From assembly GCF_017315705.1 (NCBI RefSeq), contig NZ_JAFLRF010000007.1, positions 214,872 through 278,871 of the forward strand: a stretch of DNA of 64,000 bases, in the 5' to 3' direction. Origin of the DNA: Trinickia mobilis. GTDB lineage: Bacteria > Pseudomonadota > Gammaproteobacteria > Burkholderiales > Burkholderiaceae. The notes under the pieces were generated by a model. That model made no database searches. It was not told where the DNA came from and saw only the letters and a list, made by a program, of their open reading frames with translations. Positions 35,901 through 44,384 of the stretch are shown piece by piece. Numbering within the stretch: position 1 is the first letter of the stretch; each line of letters starts with the position of its first letter. A program made the translations under genes and the position numbers.

Positions 35901-37038
35901 GCTGCGCCGGCGGGACCGCCGCGTCGCGCGCGTTTTCCCACGCTTCGCGCGCGTCGGGCAGTTCGAGGTTTGACACGGAGAAGCCCGTCAGACCCGCCTT
36001 GGGACGCGCACCGCGGCCCGTCGCGCCCTCGTCGCGGATCTCGCCGCCCGCGCCCGTTGCAGCGCCCGGGAACGGCGAAATCGCGGTCGGGTGATTGTGC
36101 GTCTCGACCTTCATCAACGTGTGGGTGAGCTCGACGTGACGGCCATAGCGCTCGCCGGGCTCGCCCGCCGCCCCCTCACGGCGCGGGAACCACCGCTCCG
36201 CCATGCCGCCCGCCATGATCGCCGAGTTGTCCGAATAGGCGACGATCGTGCCATGCGGGTTCAGCTTCTCGGTGTTCTTGATCATTTGGAACAGTGAGAT
36301 GCCCTGCGGCTCGCCATCGATCGTCCATTGCGCGTTGAAGATCTTGTGGCGGCAATGCTCGCTGTTGGCCTGCGCGAACATCATCAGTTCGACGTCGGTC
36401 GGATTGCGGCCGAGCTTGCCGAACGCGTCGACCAGGTAGTCGATCTCGTCGTCCGCAAGCGCGAGGCCGAGGCCGGTATTCGCCGCTTCGAGCGCGCCGC
36501 GGCCGTGCGCGAGGATATCGACGGTCGAAAGCGGCTTGGCGGGCAGTTCGTCGAACAAGTGCTGGGCATCGTCGCGCGAACGCGCCACGCTTTCGGTCAT
36601 GCGGTCGTGCAGCGCTGCCGACACTGCCGCGCGCGCTTCGTCGGTGAGGGCCTTCTTGCCGCCGAGCAGCCCGCTTTTCAGCGTGACCGTGTACTCGACG
36701 CCGCGCTCGATGCGGCGCACGTGGAGAAGACCGCAGTGACGGGCGATATCGGTCGCCTTGCTCGCCCACGGCGACACCGTGCCGAAGCGCGGCACCACCA
36801 GGAAGGTTTCACCTGTGCCGCGCTCGCTGCCCGCCTCGAACGGCGCGCTGTAGTGCATCAGCGCTTCGATCTTCGCGCTGTCTTCGCTCGTGAGCGTCTC
36901 GGACGAATTGACGAAGTGCAGATACTGGCCGCGAATGCCGACGATGTTGCTGTCGATTTTCGCAAGCGTGTCGAGAAGACGGGTTTGACGGAAATCGGAA
37001 AGGGCCGAAGCGCCGGGGAAACACGAGAAGTGGGCCAT
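32950..37038 (-). CDS. purL: Phosphoribosylformylglycinamidine synthase
   Basis: A 1362-residue single-chain enzyme of purine synthesis that converts FGAR, ATP and glutamine to FGAM. The FGAM synthetase part (about 1-1090) has [40 protein letters not shown], and the second AIRS-like half with GVATDAQ and [11 protein letters not shown]. The glutaminase part (about 1105-1362) has the nucleophile in [13 protein letters not shown] and the His/Glu in [10 protein letters not shown]. The start [11 protein letters not shown] matches the family. A repeat-derived insertion of about ten residues ([11 protein letters not shown]) sits in the linker before the glutaminase domain, near residues 1094-1104. 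Confidence 0.96.
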   Translation of the reverse strand: MAHFSCFPGASALSDFRQTRLLDTLAKIDSNIVGIRGQYLHFVNSSETLTSEDSAKIEALMHYSAPFEAGSERGTGETFLVVPRFGTVSPWASKATDIARHCGLLHVRRIERGVEYTVTLKSGLLGGKKALTDEARAAVSAALHDRMTESVARSRDDAQHLFDELPAKPLSTVDILAHGRGALEAANTGLGLALADDEIDYLVDAFGKLGRNPTDVELMMFAQANSEHCRHKIFNAQWTIDGEPQGISLFQMIKNTEKLNPHGTIVAYSDNSAIMAGGMAERWFPRREGAAGEPGERYGRHVELTHTLMKVETHNHPTAISPFPGAATGAGGEIRDEGATGRGARPKAGLTGFSVSNLELPDAREAWENARDAAVPPAQRNPSDQHDAYGRPDRIASPLQIMIDGPLGGAAFNNEFGRPNLGGYFRVYEQNVGGQVRGYHKPIMIAGGIGNISDQHTHKHDLPAGSLLIQIGGPGMRIGMGGGAASSMATGANTAELDFDSVQRGNPEIERRAQEVINSCWQLGDKNPILSIHDVGAGGLSNAFPELVDGANKGARFELRKVQLEESGLSPREIWSNEAQERYVLAIAPADLPMFEAICERERCPLAVVGVATDAQRLQLIDAGAEGKQEPVDMPMDVLLGKPPRMHRDVTRVVAEREPVDVTGLALAELAVSVLKHPTVASKSFLITIGDRSVGGTTARDQMVGPWQVPVADCAITAADYAGFRGEAMTMAERTPLAVIDAPASGRMAIGEAVTNIASAPIASLDKLKLSANWMAACGSAGEDAALFDTVKAIGMELCPALGISIPVGKDSLSMKTKWDDRGVAKEVVAPVSLIISAFAPVEDVRRHLTPQLQRASEAGDTTLIAIDLGRGKHRLGGSILAQVTQQVGDSVPDVDDPEDLKRFFAAIQALNADGKLLAYHDRSDGGLWATVCEMAFAGHVGVSLNVDMLTLDSQHEFDYGDAKDWAKQTSGRREDLTIRALFCEELGAVVQVRAADRDAVLGVLRKHGLGACSHVIGKLNERDAIEIYRDAKKIYEAPRTELHRAWSEVSWRIARLRDNPACADSEYDALLEADDPGISPHLTFDVSDDVAAPYVPQGDFLRGVSKGARPRVAILREQGVNSHLEAAYAFDRAGFDAHDVHMSDLLSGRATLADFAGAVACGGFSYGDVLGAGEGWAKTIRFNPMLADMFAAFFDRKDTFALGICNGCQMMSSLASIIPGAEAWPKFTRNKSEQFEARFSFVEVQKSPSIFFAGMEGSRIPVAIAHGEGFADFSQQGDAARVDVAMRFIDHRGQATERYPFNPNGSPAGITSVTTPDGRFSVLMPHMERVHRTLQMSWHPEGWGDASPWMRAFQNARRWIG
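33726..33753. repeat. REP-like element inserted in frame inside purL
   Basis: CGCCCCGAAGGAAGTCCCCT followed by TGGGGGAC is the same element as in the selO-msrB gap. It lies in the interdomain linker of purL and keeps the frame open, encoding [10 protein letters not shown] on the minus strand. Confidence 0.8.
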
Positions 37039-37415
37039 GGACAAGACGTGACGTCGATGAGTCGCGCGTGGGGCGACGTGAGGCGAAAGGAAGACCGAGA
37101 TTATACCTGGAAGCGGCCCCCGAAAAGCCGGCCGAATGGCCTGGCGAGCGCGCCGCGGCGCGGTTTCCCCGGGTGGTTTCGAGCATGCTGGCGGCACGCC
37201 GGCACCGCATGCCGGCCCCAAAATTTCAACGCAATCGCCCCAGGCCGGGCGACGCTTGCGCGCCACGCCCGGCGCCGTCCGCGCGACCGGCCGGCCGCGT
37301 TTGGCGGTATCATGCACGGCTTCATCCGTCGGCGCGCAACCTCGCACTGCGCCGCACGTCACGCGAACACGGGAATCAGGAAGCGCTCCTCGCGCTTCTT
37401 CGCATCGAATCAATC
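37039..37415. other. 377-base divergent gap between purL and the DadA-like gene
   Basis: It holds no gene that I can support. A small inverted repeat, CGGCATGC...GCATGCCGG type, lies around 37189-37216. No PurR-like operator or purine riboswitch was recognised by eye. Confidence 0.45.
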
Positions 37416-38717
37416 ATGGATGTCATTGTCATAGGCGGCGGGATCGTCGGGGTCGCCACCGCATATCAGCTGCGCGCGGCCGGCCACCGCGTGTGCGTCG
37501 TCGAGCGCCACGCGACCGTTGCGCAAGGCGCGACTTACGGTCACGGCGGCGCGATGCTGCCGACGCCGCTTGACGTCTGGTTCGGTCCGACCTTCATGCA
37601 AAGCCGGCGTGCACCGAAAAGCGGCATCGTGTTCAAGCCTGGTCTCAACTCGGGCGCGCGCCGCTTCGTGCGCCGGCTCGATCGACTGCAAGCGCCCGAC
37701 GCGTTTCGCGAGCACTGCCTGCGCTTGAAGCCGCTCATCGACGCGTCGCGCGAGGCGATCGCCGACATCGAAAGCCGTTTCAAGCTCGAATTCGAACAGC
37801 AAAGCGGCGTGCTGCACGTGGTCCGCCATCAGCGCGAATGGGAGCAGTTGCAAAGCGCGCTCGACCTCCTGCGCGAATTCGAAATGCAGCACCACGTGCT
37901 GACGCCCGCCGAGTGCGCGGCCGTCGAGCACTCGGTGCCGACCGAGCCCGAATTCGCGGGCGGCGTGCTGTTCGAGACCGAGCGCACAGCGAACTGCCCG
38001 CTCTTCGCGAAGCTCGTCAAGCAGGTCCTCGACGAGAACGGCGGCGTCGAATTCAAGTTCGGCCGCGGCGTCGCGGCGATCCGCGTCGACAATCAGCGCG
38101 CGGCCGTCGAGCTCGCGCCGCGCGAAGGCGACTCGCCGCGCTCCCGCGAAGTCGACGTGATCGCGGCGGACGCGATCGTCGTCGCCGCCGGCGCGGGCAG
38201 CCTGCCGCTCGTCGAGCGGCTCGGCCTCGATCTGCCGCTCCATCCGTTGCGGCTGCACGCGCTGACCGCGCCGATCGCCTACGAAGAACGCGCGCCGCAT
38301 CTGGCGGTTGTCGACGCGATCAAGCGCATCACGATGTCGCGCATGAATCAGCGCATGCGCATCGCGGGCGGCGCCGTGCTGCAAGGCGTGCGCGAGAGCG
38401 CCAAACCGCTTGCCGAACCGCTGAAGAAAGCGGCATTGACGCTGCTCGGCCAGGCTACCCACGACTGGATTCCCGGCGCCGCGAAAATCTCGGCGGCGCT
38501 GGCCTGGGAAGGCGTGAAGCTGCTCTCGCCGGACGGCCTGCCGGTGGTCGGACAGGCCCTGCATCCGCGGCTTTTCGTCAATTTCGGCCACGGGCCGGCC
38601 GGCTGGGGGCTCGCGTGCGGGTCTGCTAAAGTGGTGGCAGATCTTGTCTCCGGCAACGCGCCGAGCGTGCCGCCCGATACGCTCGCGGCGCTCCGCCCCG
38701 ATCGCTTCGCGAGCTGA
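37416..38717 (+). CDS. FAD-dependent D-amino-acid dehydrogenase-like oxidoreductase
   Basis: A 433-residue flavoenzyme of the DAO/DadA superfamily. The N-terminal dinucleotide motif is VIVIGGGIVGVATAYQLRAA (about 3-22), followed by VVERHATVAQGATYGHGGAM, where DadA enzymes carry the FAD-binding SxxNAG turn. The C-terminal half has RLHALTAPIAYEE and the closing FAD contact NFGHGPAGWGLACGSAKVVA (about 388-407). It probably oxidises a D-amino acid and feeds electrons to the respiratory chain. The substrate is not determined. The ATG at 37416 gives the correct family start, and it is divergent from purL. Confidence 0.85.
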   Translation: MDVIVIGGGIVGVATAYQLRAAGHRVCVVERHATVAQGATYGHGGAMLPTPLDVWFGPTFMQSRRAPKSGIVFKPGLNSGARRFVRRLDRLQAPDAFREHCLRLKPLIDASREAIADIESRFKLEFEQQSGVLHVVRHQREWEQLQSALDLLREFEMQHHVLTPAECAAVEHSVPTEPEFAGGVLFETERTANCPLFAKLVKQVLDENGGVEFKFGRGVAAIRVDNQRAAVELAPREGDSPRSREVDVIAADAIVVAAGAGSLPLVERLGLDLPLHPLRLHALTAPIAYEERAPHLAVVDAIKRITMSRMNQRMRIAGGAVLQGVRESAKPLAEPLKKAALTLLGQATHDWIPGAAKISAALAWEGVKLLSPDGLPVVGQALHPRLFVNFGHGPAGWGLACGSAKVVADLVSGNAPSVPPDTLAALRPDRFAS

Positions 38718-38841
38718 CAGCGCGGTTTCGGCGGCGGCACGGCTCGCGGACCTCAAGCATCAACCGGGTCTGGGGGCCTTGCGCCATCTGCGCAGAGCCG
38801 GCGGCATTCTTCGCATGTGCACCCGCTTGGCGCCGCCCGAC

Positions 38842-40434
38842 ATGACCGCTACCGCTCCGCTTGAATCGGCTTCACCGCCGCTCCTCCTCTCCCCTCACGA
38901 CCGGCCGCTGCCGCTCCATACCGTCGCCGAACTGCGCGCGCTCGAAAATGAAGCCGAAGCGGCGCTTCCCGCGCACACGCTGATGGCGCGCGCCGGCGCG
39001 GCCGCGGCGCGCTTTCTCGCCGATCGCGCCACGCACGACGGTTCGTCGGCAGAAAACCGCCCCATCTGGATCGTCGCCGGGCCGGGCAACAACGGCGGCG
39101 ACGCGCTCGTCGCCGCGGCCGAACTGCATCGCGCGGGCATCGCCGTCGAAGTGTGCATGCCCGTCGAAGTCAAACCGGACGACGCGCGCTGGGCGCTCGG
39201 CGTTGCGCGCGCGGCAGGCGTGACGATTTCGGCGGTGCCGCCGGCGTCTTTCGACGCTTATGGCTGGCTCGTCGACGGGATGTTCGGCATCGGCCTGGCG
39301 CGGCCGCTCGAAGGCGTGTTCGCGGAAGTCGCCGCCCGGCTGAGCGAACGTTCGCGCAATTCCGGACGCGTGCTCGCACTCGACGTGCCGAGCGGCCTCG
39401 ACAGCGACACCGGCAACGCAGTCGGCCCAGGCGCGGTCGTAACGGCCACCGAAACCATCACCTTCATCGGCGCGAAGCCCGGGCTCTACACGGCGTCAGG
39501 CCGTGATCTCGCGGGCGCCGTGACGGTGGCGCCGATCGGCATCGCTGTCGACATGAACACGGCCGCGCGCGGCCCGATTCGCCTGAATGCGCCAGCGCTC
39601 TTCGCCCCCTGCTTCCCCGCCCGCTCGCACGCCACCCACAAGGGCACGTTCGGCAGCCTGGCGGTTGTCGGCGGCGACACCGGCATGTGCGGCGCGCCGA
39701 TCCTCGCCGCGCGCGCCGCGCTCCATGCCGGCGCGGGCAAGGTGCATGTCGCGTTCATCGGCGCCGGCGGCCCGGCATACGATCCGCCGCATCCGGAGCT
39801 GATGCTGCACGCGGCCGACGACCTGCCGCTCGACGCCATGGACGCCCTCGCGATCGGCTGCGGCATGGGCGGCACGCCGCTCGCGGCCGGCACGCTGCGC
39901 CGTGCGCTGCGGGTCGGCGTACCGAAGCTCATCGATGCCGACGCATTGAACCTCATCGCCTGCGACCCGGCGCTGGCGGCTGAAGTCGCCGCGCGCGGCA
40001 TTGCCGGCGACATCTGCGTGCTGACGCCGCATCCGCTCGAAGCGGCGCGCTTGCTCGGCTGCGATGCCGCGACGATCCAAAAAGACCGGCTCGCTGCCGC
40101 GCGCACGCTCGCCGCGCGCCTTTCGAGCGTGATCGTGCTCAAAGGCGCGGGCACGGTGATCGCCGCGCCGGACGGCCGCGTGGCGATCAATCCGACCGGC
40201 AGCGCGGCGCTGGCCACGGGGGGGACGGGCGACGTGCTCGGCGGCATCATCGGCGCGCTGCTCGCGCAACGGCTGCCGCGCTACGAGGCGGCGCTCGCCG
40301 GCGTCTATCTGCACGGCCTTGCCGCCGAGACCCTGACCGAACGCGGCCACGGCCCGGCGGGCCTGACCGCGGGCGAACTGGCGCCGGTCGTGCGCGCATT
40401 GCTCAATCGACTGATCTACCCGCCGCGCGCGTGA
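38842..40434 (+). CDS. nnr: Bifunctional NAD(P)H-hydrate epimerase / ADP-dependent dehydratase
   Basis: A 530-residue enzyme that repairs damaged NAD(P)H hydrates. The N-terminal YjeF/NnrE domain (about 25-240) has TVAELRALENEAEAALPAHT, VAGPGNNGGDALVAAAEL and LALDVPSGLDSDTG. The C-terminal NnrD domain (about 255-525) has HKGTFGSLAVVGGDTGMCGA, DALNLIACDP, LTPHPLEAARLLG and ATGGTGDVLGGIIGALLAQ with the catalytic Asp. The start is uncertain (ATG at 38842, or 38815 nine codons earlier). It follows the DadA-like gene in the same direction by about 125 bases. Confidence 0.92.
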   Translation: MTATAPLESASPPLLLSPHDRPLPLHTVAELRALENEAEAALPAHTLMARAGAAAARFLADRATHDGSSAENRPIWIVAGPGNNGGDALVAAAELHRAGIAVEVCMPVEVKPDDARWALGVARAAGVTISAVPPASFDAYGWLVDGMFGIGLARPLEGVFAEVAARLSERSRNSGRVLALDVPSGLDSDTGNAVGPGAVVTATETITFIGAKPGLYTASGRDLAGAVTVAPIGIAVDMNTAARGPIRLNAPALFAPCFPARSHATHKGTFGSLAVVGGDTGMCGAPILAARAALHAGAGKVHVAFIGAGGPAYDPPHPELMLHAADDLPLDAMDALAIGCGMGGTPLAAGTLRRALRVGVPKLIDADALNLIACDPALAAEVAARGIAGDICVLTPHPLEAARLLGCDAATIQKDRLAAARTLAARLSSVIVLKGAGTVIAAPDGRVAINPTGSAALATGGTGDVLGGIIGALLAQRLPRYEAALAGVYLHGLAAETLTERGHGPAGLTAGELAPVVRALLNRLIYPPRA

Positions 40435-40714
40435 CGATCGCCTTGCATGCAGCGGCACAGCGCATGCCGCACACGCGAAGCCCGCGCCGTTCACGATCCA
40501 GGCATACGCGCTGACATGCGACGCCGCTATACTGACCGCCTGCGCCGTACATCGACCGCGTCCCGAGCCCGAGCTTCGGCCGCACGATCAATCCAAGCAC
40601 GGGCACGTGCGTGGCGCGACCGTGCGCGGCGCAGCGCTGCTTCACGACGACGGACCGCGTGCCGAGCCTGATGCGCGGCCCTCCCTTCGAGCCCCTTCGT
40701 AAGACGGACAGTTT

Positions 40715-42337
40715 ATGACGCTGAATACGCTTCCCTCCTGGTCCTCGCTGCAAGCACACTACGAACAGATCCGCGACGCGCGCCTGCGCGACTGGTTCGC
40801 GACCGGCCAGGATGTCTCCCCGACGCGCTCCGAACGGTTCACGTTCGAAGGCGCGGGCCTTGCCGCCGACTTTTCGAAGAACCGCATCACCGACGAAACC
40901 CTCCGCCTGCTCGTGGCGCTCGCGCGCGAAGCAGGCGTCGAGGCGCGCCGGGACGCGATGTTCGCCGGCGAAATCGTCAACCCGACCGAAGGCCGCGCGG
41001 CGCTCCACACCGCGCTGCGCGCGACGAGCGCGAGCGCGCCGTTCCACGCGGAAGTCGCCGCCGAGCGCGCGAAGATGGCCGCGTTCGCGAACCCGGTGCG
41101 CGACGGCCGCTGGACCGGCTACACCGGCAAGCGCATTCGGCACGTCGTCAACATCGGCATCGGCGGCTCGGACCTCGGGCCGAAGATGGTCGTGCACGCA
41201 CTGCATCACCTCGCGACGCCCGAGATCACCACGCACTTCGTCTCGAACGTCGACGGCGCCGATCTCGCACGCGTGCTCGAACAGGTCGATCCGGAAGAGA
41301 CGCTCGCGATCATCGTCTCGAAGACCTTCACGACGCTCGAAACGATGACCAACGCGCGCTCGCTGCGCGACTGGTTCATCGCCAAAGGCTGCCCGGAAAG
41401 CGCGCTCGCGAAGCACTTCGTCGGCGTATCGGCGAACCCCGCCGAGGTCGTCAAGTTCGGCATCGCGAGAGAAAACGTGTTCGAAATGTGGGACTGGGTC
41501 GGCGGACGCTATTCGCTGTGGTCGGCGGTTGGCCTGTCGATCATGATCGCGATCGGCCCCGATCAGTTCGACGCGCTGCTGGCCGGCGCCAACGCCATGG
41601 ACGAGCACTTCAAGAGCGCGCCGCTCGAGCGCAACCTGCCGGTGCTGATGGGCCTGGTCGGCATCTGGTATCGAAACTTCTTCGGTTCGCAGAGCTATCT
41701 GGTCGCGCCGTACTCGGAAGCGCTGCACTTCCTGCCGTCGTATTTGCAGCAGCTCGAGATGGAGAGCAACGGCAAGTCCGCACGGCTCGACGGTGCGTTC
41801 GTCGACTATCCGACGTCAGCCGTCACGTGGGGCGAGCCCGGCACGAACGGCCAGCATGCGTTCTTCCAGATGCTGCACCAGGGCCCGACGATCGTGCCGA
41901 TCGACTTCATCGCCGTGCTCACGCCCGAACATCCGCTCGCAAGCCATCATCCGAAGCTGCTCGCGAACTGCTTTGCGCAAAGCGAAGCGCTGATGCTCGG
42001 GCGCACGATCGAGGAAGCGCAGCAGGTTGCAGACGCGGACAAGCCCGAACTCGTGCCCCACCTCGTCTTCCCCGGCAACCGTCCGACGACGACGCTGCTT
42101 CTCGAAGCCCTTACCGCCCGCTCGCTCGGCGCGCTGATCGCGCTCTACGAGCACAAGGTGCTCGTGCAGGCGTCGGTCTGGAACATCAACCCGTTCGATC
42201 AATGGGGCGTGGAGCTCGGGAAGATTCTCGGCAAGGTCGTCGAAGCGGATCTGACTGCCGCATCGGTCGACGAGAAGAAACACGATTCGTCGACTTCGGC
42301 GCTGATCGCGCGCGCTCGCGCGGCGCTCAAGCGCTGA
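40715..42337 (+). CDS. pgi: Glucose-6-phosphate isomerase
   Basis: A 540-residue cytosolic enzyme of glycolysis and gluconeogenesis. The two PROSITE-type signatures are present: [18 protein letters not shown] region with [13 protein letters not shown], and the C-terminal [12 protein letters not shown] and [12 protein letters not shown]. Catalytic residues map to [20 protein letters not shown], the QHAFFQ Glu/His region and the final GVELGK lysine. The length matches bacterial enzymes (about 540-550). It stands alone, and the 280 bases before it hold no recognised gene. Confidence 0.96.
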   Translation: MTLNTLPSWSSLQAHYEQIRDARLRDWFATGQDVSPTRSERFTFEGAGLAADFSKNRITDETLRLLVALAREAGVEARRDAMFAGEIVNPTEGRAALHTALRATSASAPFHAEVAAERAKMAAFANPVRDGRWTGYTGKRIRHVVNIGIGGSDLGPKMVVHALHHLATPEITTHFVSNVDGADLARVLEQVDPEETLAIIVSKTFTTLETMTNARSLRDWFIAKGCPESALAKHFVGVSANPAEVVKFGIARENVFEMWDWVGGRYSLWSAVGLSIMIAIGPDQFDALLAGANAMDEHFKSAPLERNLPVLMGLVGIWYRNFFGSQSYLVAPYSEALHFLPSYLQQLEMESNGKSARLDGAFVDYPTSAVTWGEPGTNGQHAFFQMLHQGPTIVPIDFIAVLTPEHPLASHHPKLLANCFAQSEALMLGRTIEEAQQVADADKPELVPHLVFPGNRPTTTLLLEALTARSLGALIALYEHKVLVQASVWNINPFDQWGVELGKILGKVVEADLTAASVDEKKHDSSTSALIARARAALKR

Positions 42338-42405
42338 CTCGGGTCGACAGCGCGTCGCCCGTTTCGCGTCCGCGCTCGCCGAGCGCATCGTCTTGAGTCG
42401 AACGA

Positions 42406-43092
42406 TCAAACAATGCGCCCGGCGTCGATCGTCACCGTCGTATCGCAGCGACGCGCCAGTTCGACATCGTGCGTCACCAGCACGAGCGTCGCACCGTTCG
42501 CCCGGTTCATCTTGAACATCAAGTCGATGACGGCGTGGCCGGTCGCGGCATCGAGACTGCCCGTCGGCTCGTCGGCAAAGAGAATCGCCGGATGCGTGAC
42601 GAACGCGCGCGCGAGCGCCACGCGTTGCTGCTCTCCCCCCGACAACAGCTTCGGATAGTGCGTCGTCCGCTTCCCAAGGCCGACTTGCTCGAGCAACGCG
42701 CGCGCCTGCAACGACGCATCGCGCGCCGACATCCCGCTTTGCAATTCGAGCGGCAACATCACATTCTCGAGCGCCGTGAGATGCGGCATCAGCTGGAACG
42801 ACTGAAACACGAAGCCGACCGAGCCGTTTCTCAAGGCCGCCCGCTCGTCTTCCGACAGTGTCGCCAGTTCATGGCCGAGCAGCCGAACCGAGCCCGACGT
42901 TGCACTGTCCAACCCCGCGAGCAAGCCGAGCAACGTCGACTTCCCCGAGCCCGACGCGCCGACGATCGCCACGCTGCTACCCGGCATGATCGACAAGTCG
43001 ATATCATCGAGAATCGTCAGCTCGCCGGTGGCCTCCTTGACCCTCTTGGACAGACCCCGCACTTCAATGATCGGATCGGTATTTTTTAGCAT
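42406..43092 (-). CDS. ABC transporter ATP-binding protein (LolD/YbbA type)
   Basis: A 228-residue ATPase. Walker A is GASGSGKSTLLGLLAGLD (about 42-59), the Q-loop is VFQSFQLMPHLTALENVMLP, the signature is LSGGEQQRVALARAF (about 143-157), Walker B is ILFADEPTGSLD, and the H-loop is LVLVTHDVELA. It belongs to the MacB/LolD group that partners a FtsX-type permease, as YbbA does with YbbP in E. coli. No permease gene is adjacent; pgi converges from the other side. Like ybbA in E. coli it is divergent from a TesA esterase. The two ATG codons overlap. Confidence 0.88.
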   Translation of the reverse strand: MLKNTDPIIEVRGLSKRVKEATGELTILDDIDLSIMPGSSVAIVGASGSGKSTLLGLLAGLDSATSGSVRLLGHELATLSEDERAALRNGSVGFVFQSFQLMPHLTALENVMLPLELQSGMSARDASLQARALLEQVGLGKRTTHYPKLLSGGEQQRVALARAFVTHPAILFADEPTGSLDAATGHAVIDLMFKMNRANGATLVLVTHDVELARRCDTTVTIDAGRIV

Positions 43093-43795
43093 GAAGAAGC
43101 GTCGATTGAATTTGCATCCCCGCTCATCGAGCAAGCGGCGTTCCGCGTGCCGCGCGTTGAGCGCCGTTTTCGCCGGCATCGCATTCGGCCCGGCAGCGGT
43201 GCATGCCGCGCTCGCCGCCCATGCCGCGCCCGCAAGGCCTGTGATCGTCGTGCTCGGCGACAGCATCTCGGCCGAATACGGGCTGCCGCGCGACACCGGC
43301 TGGGTGGCGCTGATGCGCCAGCGTCTTGCGGATGAGCGAATCGATTATAGCGTTGCGAACGCGAGCATCAGCGGCGACACCACGAGCGGCGGACGCGCCC
43401 GCATGCCCGAATTGATGGAGCGCCTGAAGCCTTCGATCGTGATCGTCGAGCTCGGCGCCAATGACGCACTGCGCGGTGTTCCGCTTTCGACGACCGAAGA
43501 CAATTTGCGCACGATCATCGAACAGGCACGGCAAGGGCATGCGAAAGTCGTGTTGATCGGGATGTACGTCCCACCGAATTACGGACCGGACTATACGCAG
43601 AAGTTCCACGGCCTCTACGGCACGCTATCGAAAGAAATGCACGTACCGCTTGTACCGTTTCTGCTCGCCGGCATCGAGAACAAACCCGAAATGTTCCAAG
43701 CCGACCAGATTCACCCGGCGCAACAAGCCCAAACCGCGTTGCTGAATAACGTATGGCCGACACTCAAGCCACTGTTGCGCCCGGCGTCTCATTGA
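43091..43795 (+). CDS. TesA-like multifunctional esterase / arylesterase (SGNH family)
   Basis: A 234-residue periplasmic esterase/lysophospholipase. A long basic n-region and hydrophobic segment (about residues 18-45) form the signal. SGNH blocks: block I VLGDSISAEYGLPRD with the nucleophile Ser (about 58), block II in ASISGDTTSGG, block III VELGANDALRG, and block V DQIHPAQQAQ with the Asp and His. It hydrolyses acyl thioesters, esters and lysophospholipids in the E. coli homologue. The ATG overlaps the start codon of the divergent ABC gene, and no ribosome binding site is visible. Confidence 0.88.
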   Translation: MKKRRLNLHPRSSSKRRSACRALSAVFAGIAFGPAAVHAALAAHAAPARPVIVVLGDSISAEYGLPRDTGWVALMRQRLADERIDYSVANASISGDTTSGGRARMPELMERLKPSIVIVELGANDALRGVPLSTTEDNLRTIIEQARQGHAKVVLIGMYVPPNYGPDYTQKFHGLYGTLSKEMHVPLVPFLLAGIENKPEMFQADQIHPAQQAQTALLNNVWPTLKPLLRPASH

Positions 43796-43863
43796 AAAAA
43801 ATTACGAGACGCTAACACTTTGTTTCCAAATCGGAGGGAACATCGTTTTTCATTCGACGCTCT

Positions 43864-43902
43864 CACACTTTCGTGTGACTTGTTTCCTGCTCGAACGAGC
43901 AT
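43864..43902 (+). promoter_or_regulatory. Two hairpins in the leader of the 113-aa secreted protein gene
   Basis: TCACAC-TTTC-GTGTGA (43864-43879) and TGCTCG-AA-CGAGCA (43889-43902) lie 20-60 bases before the GTG start. Either could be a leader structure or an operator. Their close packing in an otherwise AT-rich leader is notable. Confidence 0.4.
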
Positions 43903-43921
43903 GTTTTAGAAAGGAGAAAGC

Positions 43922-44263
43922 GTGAAGAAATACCTCCCCCTCATCGCACTAGTCGCCGCAGCGTCCGCCTATGCTCAGTCGCCGTCCGGCATTCAATCTG
44001 TCGGACAAAGTCAGCAAGCCCCGCAGGCCGTCGCGCAATGCATCGCGAAGAAATGGGCCGACAATTCGCAGCAACAAGTGACTTCGCAAGCCATGCTCGC
44101 CAACAACATGGCAATGGACGTGTACGTTCCGGGTCAGCAACCGCCGTCGGGCGCAGCGGCCGTGGTTCGTCCTTCAAATAGCGGCAAGGGCACGTGGGTT
44201 GGCTTTCGCTCCGGCGGCGCCGCTGGCGGCGACGCAACAAATGCCATCAGCGCGTGCCTGTAA
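43922..44263 (+). CDS. Small exported protein, unknown function, 113 aa
   Basis: A signal peptide (KYLPLIALVAAASAYAQS, cleavage after AYA near residue 19) precedes a small mature domain of about 95 residues with two cysteines (QCIAKKWADN and the C-terminal SACL), probably disulfide-linked. VVRPSNSGKGTWVGFRSGG is the most conserved-looking part. The start is GTG at 43922, backed by a very strong AAAGGAGAAAG site. The gene has its own leader hairpins and a strong terminator, so it is a monocistronic, probably well-expressed gene. I recognise it only as a conserved Burkholderia hypothetical. Confidence 0.7.
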   Translation: MKKYLPLIALVAAASAYAQSPSGIQSVGQSQQAPQAVAQCIAKKWADNSQQQVTSQAMLANNMAMDVYVPGQQPPSGAAAVVRPSNSGKGTWVGFRSGGAAGGDATNAISACL

Positions 44264-44291
44264 AGCCTGATCCGATTCTTTAACCGGCAAT

Positions 44292-44332
44292 AAAAAAGGT
44301 TCTTCACGATCTAACGTGAAGAACCTTTTTTT
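44292..44332. terminator. Strong bidirectional intrinsic terminator
   Basis: Perfect 17-base arms (AAAAAAGGTTCTTCACG and complement) around a 6-base loop, with T-runs on both strands. It separates the 113-aa gene from the convergent ppiD gene. Confidence 0.93.
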
Positions 44333-44384
44333 CATATCGTGTCGCATTCGCAAGCGCCTCTAGCGAAGCGCTCGGAGCGGGACA

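Noticed and set aside
33994..35973. A 659-codon plus-strand ORF inside purL
   Set aside because: Antisense to the FGAM synthetase core and made of low-complexity Arg/Asp/His sequence.
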